Source of the DNA: Enterobacter asburiae
GTDB lineage: Bacteria; Pseudomonadota; Gammaproteobacteria; Enterobacterales; Enterobacteriaceae
Direction of reading: 5' to 3'
Assembly (NCBI GenBank): GCA_011754535.1
Contig: JAAQVN010000001.1
Coordinates: 4,340,001-4,404,000, forward strand
DNA length: 64,000 bases
The stretch's first letter is position 1. The number at the start of each line of letters is the position of its first letter. Under the pieces are notes generated by a model. The model did not search any database. It saw only the letters and a list, made by a program, of their open reading frames with translations, and was not told the DNA's origin. A program made the position numbers and the translations under genes. Below, piece by piece: positions 58,885-64,000 of this stretch.

Positions 58885-59270
58885 CAGAATTGCACCACTC
58901 TGTCGCAGGTTAACGCCGCCTGGGCCAATGCGCCCAGACCACTCAACGAAAAACCAGGCTGCAGGTTAGTGCCCGATAACCCCAGGCGTTCGGCTTCGGC
59001 TGTATCCGTCACGCCGCGACGCAGCGCCGCCGCTACGCAGATATGCAGCTCTACGCCCTGCTTTTCATTTAACGCCTGCCAGGCGCGGACCAAGTCAAAC
59101 TCGTCACTCGCCGGTGACGTAAATTGGTTCGCGTTATACACCCCTTCCCGATAGAAGAAGACGCTCGCCAGTTGGTGTCCGGCCGCCAGCAGCGCATGCG
59201 CAAACTGCAGCGCGCTGCTGGCCTGCTGAGTCCCATACGCGGGGCCCGTTACCATTAACGCAAAACGCAT
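58884..59270 (-). CDS. tusD: Sulfurtransferase TusD
   Basis: A 128-residue DsrE-like subunit carrying the sulfur-bearing Cys, seen in [14 protein letters not shown] near residue 78. [21 protein letters not shown] is typical. It overlaps yheO and tusC by one base each, which implies a coupled yheO-tusDCB operon. Confidence 0.97.
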   Translation of the reverse strand: MRFALMVTGPAYGTQQASSALQFAHALLAAGHQLASVFFYREGVYNANQFTSPASDEFDLVRAWQALNEKQGVELHICVAAALRRGVTDTAEAERLGLSGTNLQPGFSLSGLGALAQAALTCDRVVQF

Positions 59271-59992
59271 TACTTATCTTGCCCCACGAAATCGCCGCTT
59301 TTGAACTGACGGATGTAGAGGTAAACCGTATGCTTTGAGATGTTCAGACGATCGGCCACCTGGTTGATGGCATCTTTAATATCAAAAATCCCTTTCTCGT
59401 AGAGATTGAGAACGATCTGGCGATTCTTGGCGTTGTTCGATACGTTGCGGTCGGCATTGACCTCTTCAATGGTGAACTCAAGCGTCTGCGTCACAAGATC
59501 TTCAACGGAGGAGGCAAAGTTAACAGAAGAGCCGACGTCTGGCGTTTCTGGCGGAATAAAGGTGCTCATGATCTGGGAGAAAGGCACATCAAGGTTCATG
59601 TTGATGCACAGCAGCCCAATCACACGATGCTCGCGATTTCGAATCGCGATGGTTTCTGATTTCATCAGCACGCCGCTTTTGGCGCGGGTGAAATAACATT
59701 TTGAGACGCTGCTGTCCGCGCCGGTCATGTCATGCAACATACGCAATGCAAGGTCGGTAATTGGCGAACCAATTTTACGGCCGGTATGCTCACCATTAGC
59801 AATGCGGATGGCGGAACACTTCAGATCTTGCAGGGAGTGCAATACGATTTCGCAGTGGGAACCAATGAGCATCGCTAACCCGTCCACTACCGCTTCATAG
59901 GATTTCAAAATATCGAAGTCGGTCTGGTCAAAAGGACGTTGATCCAGCAAATCAAGTTCACTGGTTTCGTTGGTTAAAAGCGACCTGGACAT
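59270..59992 (-). CDS. yheO: YheO family transcriptional regulator
   Basis: A 240-residue protein with an N-terminal PAS-like YheO domain (about residues 28-140, including [12 protein letters not shown] and [18 protein letters not shown]) and a C-terminal helix-turn-helix ([25 protein letters not shown], about 200-228). Its ligand and targets are not established. It is the first gene of yheO-tusDCB. Confidence 0.93.
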   Translation of the reverse strand: MSRSLLTNETSELDLLDQRPFDQTDFDILKSYEAVVDGLAMLIGSHCEIVLHSLQDLKCSAIRIANGEHTGRKIGSPITDLALRMLHDMTGADSSVSKCYFTRAKSGVLMKSETIAIRNREHRVIGLLCINMNLDVPFSQIMSTFIPPETPDVGSSVNFASSVEDLVTQTLEFTIEEVNADRNVSNNAKNRQIVLNLYEKGIFDIKDAINQVADRLNISKHTVYLYIRQFKSGDFVGQDK

Positions 59993-60114
59993 GAAAAAAA
60001 CACTCCTTTTCAGGAGCCTGTCGTTAGGTTTTCAGGGCAGGCTCATTATCTACACGGACAACTAAATTAATACAGCGTGCCTAACGCTTTCCAGTGTTAA
60101 TTATATCTGCCCCA

Positions 60115-60149
60115 CAATAAAAAACCGCCGCCTTAAAAGGCGGCGGTTT
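60115..60149 (-). terminator. Terminator after fkpA
   Basis: AAACCGCCGCC (60122-60132) pairs with GGCGGCGGTTT (60139-60149); the minus strand then reads TTTTATTG. It lies 9 bases after the fkpA stop. Confidence 0.88.
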
Positions 60150-60157
60150 GCATCACA

Positions 60158-60979
60158 TTACTTCTTCGCGTCTGTCGCAGCTTTCTGATCTGCCTGCGCT
60201 TCCGGTTTCGCATCCGCTTTCGGCGCTGGTTTGATGTCCAGCAGCTCTACGTCGAAGACCAGAGTGGAGTTAGCCGGGATACCCGGAACGCCAGTTTTGC
60301 CATAGGCCAGATCCGGTGGGATAACCAGCTTGATTTTGCCGCCTTTTTTGATGTTTTTCAGGCCTTCAGTCCAGCCAGGGATCACACCGTCAAGACGGAA
60401 GGAAAGAGGCTCACCACGAGTGTAAGAGTTGTCGAACTCTTTACCGTCGATCAGCGTACCTTTGTAGTTCACCACAACGGTGTCGCTGTCTTTAGGCGCA
60501 TCACCGGTACCTTCTTTCTCAACTTTATACACCAGGCCAGTAGAAGAGGTTTTCACACCCTTCTCTTTAGCAAAGGTATCGCGGTAGGCTTTGCCTTTCG
60601 CTTCGTTGTCTTTAGCGTCCGCTTCCATCTTGGTCTGAGCGGCACCCTTCACGCGCGCTTCGAACGCCTGCAGGGTCTGTTCGATTTCCTGGTCAGAGAG
60701 CTTGCTCTTATCAGCAAAGGCGTCCTGAACACCCGCGATCAGCTGGGTTTTATCCAGTTTGATGCCCAGTTTCTCTTGTTCTTTCAGAGAGTTTTCCATG
60801 TAACGGCCCAAAGATGCGCCCAGTGCGTAGGCGGATTTCTGGTCGTCATTTTTGAACGCCGCTTTGCTGTCTGCAGTGGCAGCAGGCTTCGCAGCAGTAT
60901 CAGCAGCGAATGACAGCGGCGCGTTCAGTGCAACAGCCATCGTCGTCGCCAGCAGCGTTACTTTAAACAGTGATTTCAT
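60158..60979 (-). CDS. fkpA: FkpA, periplasmic peptidyl-prolyl isomerase and chaperone
   Basis: FkpA assists folding of envelope proteins. The 273 residues start with a 25-residue Sec signal ending LSFA. An N-terminal dimerisation domain (about 40-140, helical) is followed by an FKBP domain with VVNYKGTLIDGKEFDNSY, GVIPGWTEGL, IPPDLAYG and STLVFDVELLDI. A Lys/Ala/Asp-rich tail ends the protein. A sigma-E-type promoter lies upstream, in keeping with its envelope-stress role. Confidence 0.98.
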   Translation of the reverse strand: MKSLFKVTLLATTMAVALNAPLSFAADTAAKPAATADSKAAFKNDDQKSAYALGASLGRYMENSLKEQEKLGIKLDKTQLIAGVQDAFADKSKLSDQEIEQTLQAFEARVKGAAQTKMEADAKDNEAKGKAYRDTFAKEKGVKTSSTGLVYKVEKEGTGDAPKDSDTVVVNYKGTLIDGKEFDNSYTRGEPLSFRLDGVIPGWTEGLKNIKKGGKIKLVIPPDLAYGKTGVPGIPANSTLVFDVELLDIKPAPKADAKPEAQADQKAATDAKK

Positions 60980-61093
60980 CCATATCTCCAGGGCCTGGGG
61001 ACTCTCACCCCAGCGTTAAACGTAAATGAGTGACGTACTATAAAACGTTGCGGAAGAAATCTACAGACAGACACTTCCAATTCTCGCCACTTT

Positions 61094-61121
61094 TCAGACT
61101 ATTTTTGTTTAAATAAGTTTC
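61094..61121 (-). promoter_or_regulatory. Sigma-E-type promoter for fkpA
   Basis: On the minus strand GAAACTT (61115-61121) and TCTGA (61094-61098) are 16 bases apart. This is one base from the sigma-E consensus GGAACTT-N15/16-TCTGA. E. coli fkpA is a known sigma-E target. The start would be about 110 bases before the gene. Confidence 0.78.
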
Positions 61122-61217
61122 TTGCCAACGGTATAGAGACTGTACTTAAGGATAAACTCAGTTAAACTGCGCCGCCGCTGGGCCAATATGGCATATCAGA
61201 TATAAACGAGGTGAATG

Positions 61218-61436
61218 ATGAAGGATACAACGATAGAAGCGAGAATGGCTGAGCTGGAAAGCCGCCTGGCTTTTCAGGACATCACCATCGAAGAGCTTAA
61301 CCAGACCGTGACCGCGCACGAACTTGAAATGGCGAAACTGCGGGATCATATGCGCCTGCTGACGGAAAAGCTGAAGGCGACGCAGCCGTCAAACATTGCC
61401 TCGCAGTCAGAAGAGACGCCACCACCTCATTATTGA
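61218..61436 (+). CDS. slyX: SlyX family protein
   Basis: A 72-residue, probably coiled-coil protein ([19 protein letters not shown]...) ending EETPPPHY. The function is unknown. Tandem ATGs lie at 61215 and 61218; the second matches the E. coli length and is better spaced from GAGGTG. It converges on slyD across a shared terminator. Confidence 0.94.
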   Translation: MKDTTIEARMAELESRLAFQDITIEELNQTVTAHELEMAKLRDHMRLLTEKLKATQPSNIASQSEETPPPHY

Positions 61437-61441
61437 TGCGT

Positions 61442-61470
61442 AAAAAAAGCGGGATTATCCCGCTTTTTTA
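61442..61470. terminator. Bidirectional terminator between slyX and slyD
   Basis: A 12-bp stem (61443-61454 with 61458-61469) with a TTA loop is flanked by A and T runs, so it can serve both converging genes. Confidence 0.92.
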
Positions 61471-61487
61471 TTTTCCGCATGACGGAA

Positions 61488-62072
61488 TTAGTGGCAACCG
61501 CAGCCGCCGTTACCGCAACCACCTTTACCATGGTCATGACCATGGTCGTGGCCGTGACCACCGCAGCAGCCGTCGTGGCCGTGATCGTGATCGTGGTCGT
61601 GACCGTGCGCACCGTGAACGTGGCCATGAGCCAGCTCTTCTTCGGTCGCTTCACGGATCGCAACAACTTCTACGTTGAACTTCAGGTTCTGGCCAGCCAG
61701 CATGTGGTTGCCGTCAACCACAACGTGGTCGTCTTCAACTTCAGTGATTTCAACAGGAACCGGACCCTGGTCAGTTTCAGCCAGGAAGCGCATGCCAACC
61801 TGCAGCTCGTCAACGCCCATGAACACGTCTTTAGGAACGCGCTGAACCAGGTTGTCGTCATACTGACCGTAAGCGTCGTTCGCGCCTACAGCAACGTCAA
61901 ATTTGTCGCCAACTTCATGACCTTCCAGCGCAGTTTCCAGGCCGGAAATCAGGGAACCGTGACCATGCAGGTAGTCCAGCGGCGCACTCACCGGAGACTC
62001 ATCAACCAACACACCGTCTTCTGTACGTACCTGATAGGCCAGGCTGACCACCAGGTCTTTTGCTACTTTCAT
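61488..62072 (-). CDS. slyD: SlyD, peptidyl-prolyl isomerase and nickel metallochaperone
   Basis: SlyD catalyses prolyl isomerisation, acts as a chaperone and supplies nickel for hydrogenase maturation. The 194 residues have an FKBP domain (LAYQVRTEDGVLVDESP, PLDYLHGHGSLISGLE) interrupted by a chaperone insert at about residues 70-130. The C-terminal tail of about 46 residues is almost entirely His, Gly, Asp and Cys (HGHDHDHDHGHDGCCGG, GGCGNGGCGCH), which binds metal. The DNA of this tail is repetitive. Confidence 0.98.
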   Translation of the reverse strand: MKVAKDLVVSLAYQVRTEDGVLVDESPVSAPLDYLHGHGSLISGLETALEGHEVGDKFDVAVGANDAYGQYDDNLVQRVPKDVFMGVDELQVGMRFLAETDQGPVPVEITEVEDDHVVVDGNHMLAGQNLKFNVEVVAIREATEEELAHGHVHGAHGHDHDHDHGHDGCCGGHGHDHGHDHGKGGCGNGGCGCH

Positions 62073-62166
62073 GATATCTCCTGAGCGTGGGAAAATTGCT
62101 GGCGCAGATTGTAGCGGAAATCTGCACCCGTGTACCCTTAAGCTTAAAAAAACTCAGAGCATATCG

Positions 62167-62367
62167 CTAGTCTGGATGAAAAATGCCGATCATTTGCTCT
62201 TCTTTGCGAACGTGATCGCGTGCTTCTTTGTCGGCCTCACGCATCTGGTGACCGCACTTAACACACTCAACAACATCAATATTATTTTCCCGCCACATCG
62301 CCAGGGTATCTTGCGCCTGGCAGGATGGGCACTTTGCACCCGCGATAAAGCGTTTACGTACAGCCAT
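62167..62367 (-). CDS. yheV: YheV family zinc-ribbon protein
   Basis: A 66-residue protein with CPSC near residue 13 and CVKC near residue 35, a single zinc ribbon, followed by a charged helix (READKEARDHVRKEEQ). The ATG at 62367 matches the family; an upstream ATG (62394) overlaps kefB. The function is unknown. It lies 13 bases after kefB and is probably cotranscribed. Confidence 0.93.
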   Translation of the reverse strand: MAVRKRFIAGAKCPSCQAQDTLAMWRENNIDVVECVKCGHQMREADKEARDHVRKEEQMIGIFHPD

Positions 62368-62380
62368 CTTTCGTTCCCCT

Positions 62381-64000
62381 TTATTCAAATTCATCCCAGC
62401 CGTCGAGCTGGCGTCGTTCCTGCTGCATCTCTCTCTGGAAGATCTCCTCCAGCTCGCGACGCGCTTCCCGCACGCGTGAGATCTGCGCCGTATCGGTATG
62501 TACCGGCATCAGCTCACGCAGCATTCTCATATCCAGCCGGCGGAAATGCATCTGGGCGCGCTGCGCCTGGTGAGGATGCATCCCCAGGGAAATTAACGCC
62601 TTGCGCCCCAGTTCCAGCGCACTGGAGAACGTCTCGCGTGAGAAGTGTTTCACACCCGCCTGCAACAATTCGTGAGCTTCAACACGTCCCCGGGCACGCG
62701 CCAGAATATGCAGATGCGGAAAGTGCTGCTGACACAGTTCCACCAGCTTCATCGTATCTTCCGGATCGTTGCAGGTGATGACGATAGACTCTGCGGCTTC
62801 CGCCCCGGCCGAGCGCAGAAGCTCAAGTTGGGTCGCATCGCCGTAATAGACCTTATAGCCATATTTACGCATCAGGTTAACCGCGCTGATATCGCGCTCC
62901 AGCACCGTAATACGCATTTTGTTCGCCATCAACAGGCGGCCAATCACCTGCCCGAAGCGGCCAAAGCCCACGACAATAACCTGCGGCTTATCGTCTTCCA
63001 CCCACGGCGCTTCATCTTCATCGTCTGCCGGATTCAGGCGCCGCGACAGGAGTTTATCCACCATCTTCATCAGCAGCGGCGTGGTCATCATCGACAGTGT
63101 CACCGTTACCAGCAGCAGCGCCATCTGGTCGTCTTTAAACAGCTTCTGTGAGGAGGCGGTAGAAAACAGCACGAACGCGAACTCGCCTCCCTGACTCAAC
63201 ACGCTGGCAAACTGCATGCGTTCTGAACTGCGCAGGCCGTAGATACGCGCCATGACGTACAGTACCAGCGTCTTCACCGCCACCAGAATGGCGACGCTAA
63301 CAATGACCCACAACAGATGGGTATAGAGCACGCCAAGATTGAGCGCCATTCCCACAGAAATAAAGAACAGGCCTAACAGCAGTCCTTTAAAGGGATCGAT
63401 GGCAATTTCCAGTTCGTGACGATATTCGCTCTCCGCAAGCAGCACCCCGGCGATAAAGGTACCCAGCGCCATCGACAGCCCCAGCGCGTCCATAAACAGC
63501 GCCGAGCCGAGCACCAGCAGCAGCGTCGCCGCGGTAAATACCTCGCGCACGCCCGAGGCAGCAATAAAGCGGAACACCGGACGTAACAGGAAACGTCCGC
63601 CAATCAGCATGCCCGCGAAGGCCAGCACCTTCATGGAAATTTTTGCCCAGTCGAAGTGATCGTCACCCGAGCCCGCCAGCAGCGGCACCAGCGCCAGCGC
63701 CGGGATCACCGCTAAATCCTGAAACAGCAGGACCGAAAAGCCCAGCTGTCCGGCTTCATTGCGGTTCATTCCCTTGTCGCGCATCAGCTGCAGCGCCATC
63801 GCCGTCGACGACATGGCAAGGCCTATCCCGCCGATGACCGCCGCCTGCCAGGAAAAATGGGTCAACATGAGCAAGCCAGCCAGAATCGCGGCGCTGAAAA
63901 GCACCTGCGCGGCGCCCACGCCAAAGATAGAGCGTCGAAGCTGCCACAGCTTCGAGGGGTTCAGTTCGAGGCCGATGATGAACATCAGGAACACCACGCC
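62381..64000 (-). CDS. kefB: Glutathione-regulated potassium-efflux system protein KefB (5' truncated)
   Basis: KefB lets potassium out and protons in, protecting against electrophiles; glutathione holds it closed and glutathione adducts open it. 539 residues are visible, and about 60 at the N-terminus, including the start, lie outside the window. The frame is open to the edge. CPA2-type transmembrane segments occupy the first ~330 visible residues ([30 protein letters not shown]), then an RCK domain with [17 protein letters not shown]. The C-terminal LDGWDEFE is typical of KefB. Confidence 0.96.
   Translation of the reverse strand, partial: GVVFLMFIIGLELNPSKLWQLRRSIFGVGAAQVLFSAAILAGLLMLTHFSWQAAVIGGIGLAMSSTAMALQLMRDKGMNRNEAGQLGFSVLLFQDLAVIPALALVPLLAGSGDDHFDWAKISMKVLAFAGMLIGGRFLLRPVFRFIAASGVREVFTAATLLLVLGSALFMDALGLSMALGTFIAGVLLAESEYRHELEIAIDPFKGLLLGLFFISVGMALNLGVLYTHLLWVIVSVAILVAVKTLVLYVMARIYGLRSSERMQFASVLSQGGEFAFVLFSTASSQKLFKDDQMALLLVTVTLSMMTTPLLMKMVDKLLSRRLNPADDEDEAPWVEDDKPQVIVVGFGRFGQVIGRLLMANKMRITVLERDISAVNLMRKYGYKVYYGDATQLELLRSAGAEAAESIVITCNDPEDTMKLVELCQQHFPHLHILARARGRVEAHELLQAGVKHFSRETFSSALELGRKALISLGMHPHQAQRAQMHFRRLDMRMLRELMPVHTDTAQISRVREARRELEEIFQREMQQERRQLDGWDEFE

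Noticed and set aside
61494..61640. Repeats in the slyD tail as a CRISPR array
   Set aside because: The units are short, contiguous and in frame with a His-rich protein tail. There are no spacers and no cas genes.

Overview
The window is a conserved chromosomal stretch from a member of the Enterobacteriaceae. Gene content and protein sequence sit close to Escherichia, Enterobacter, Klebsiella and Citrobacter. An Enterobacter-like genus is my best inference, but the sequence alone does not settle genus or species. Most of the window matches the Escherichia coli region from acc-panF-prmA-fis through acrEF, rrnD, def-fmt-trkA, the alpha/spc/S10 ribosomal operons and the str operon to slyD-kefB.

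Layout. 1-1369 (+): 3' part of msrP, then msrQ (periplasmic methionine sulfoxide repair). 1604-3902 (+): aroQ-accB-accC. 4011-6587 (+): yhdT-panF-prmA. 6726-7466 (+): an exported alpha-type carbonic anhydrase, followed by a striking nested palindrome. 7796-9081 (+): dusB-fis. 9261-11647 (+): yhdU and an MHYT-GGDEF-EAL membrane protein where E. coli K-12 carries yhdJ. 11563-17453: acrS (-), acrEF and the small lipoprotein gene yhdV (+). 17926-22079 (+): amino-acid ABC transporter yhdWXYZ behind a sigma-54-type promoter. 22145-27737 (-): a complete rRNA operon, 16S-tRNA-Glu-23S-5S-tRNA-Thr-5S. 27889-28443 (+): yrdA. 28419-32202 (-): yrdB-aroE-tsaC-yrdD-smg-dprA. 32332-37108 (+): def-fmt-rsmB-trkA-mscL. 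37109-38178 (-): arfA, zntR, yhdN. 38286-51938 (-): the alpha, spc and S10 operons. 52319-52792 (+): a short prepilin peptidase. 52776-58105 (-): bfr, bfd, tufA, fusA, rpsG, rpsL. 58230-60979 (-): tusBCD, yheO, fkpA. 61218-64000: slyX (+), slyD, yheV and the 3' part of kefB (-).

How it works together. The window is dominated by growth machinery: rRNA and tRNA genes, about thirty ribosomal proteins, RNA polymerase alpha, SecY, EF-Tu and EF-G, start-methionine processing (def, fmt), rRNA and tRNA modification (rsmB, dusB, tsaC, tusBCD, prmA), ribosome rescue (arfA) and the growth-phase regulator Fis. Around it are lipid and aromatic precursor genes (accBC, aroQ, aroE), potassium and osmotic control (trkA, mscL, kefB), metal and iron handling (zntR, bfr-bfd, slyD), an efflux pump (acrEF) and a nitrogen-regulated transporter.

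I found no convincing new multi-gene system. No CRISPR array, prophage, integrase or insertion sequence is visible. The observations most worth a second look are small: the nested palindrome at 7497-7574 with mutually exclusive foldings, the compensatory base-pair change between the tandem 5S genes, the sigma-54/NtrC-like promoter of yhdWXYZ, the acrS tail encoded antisense to the EAL gene, and the tRNA-Glu in an rrnD-position operon.
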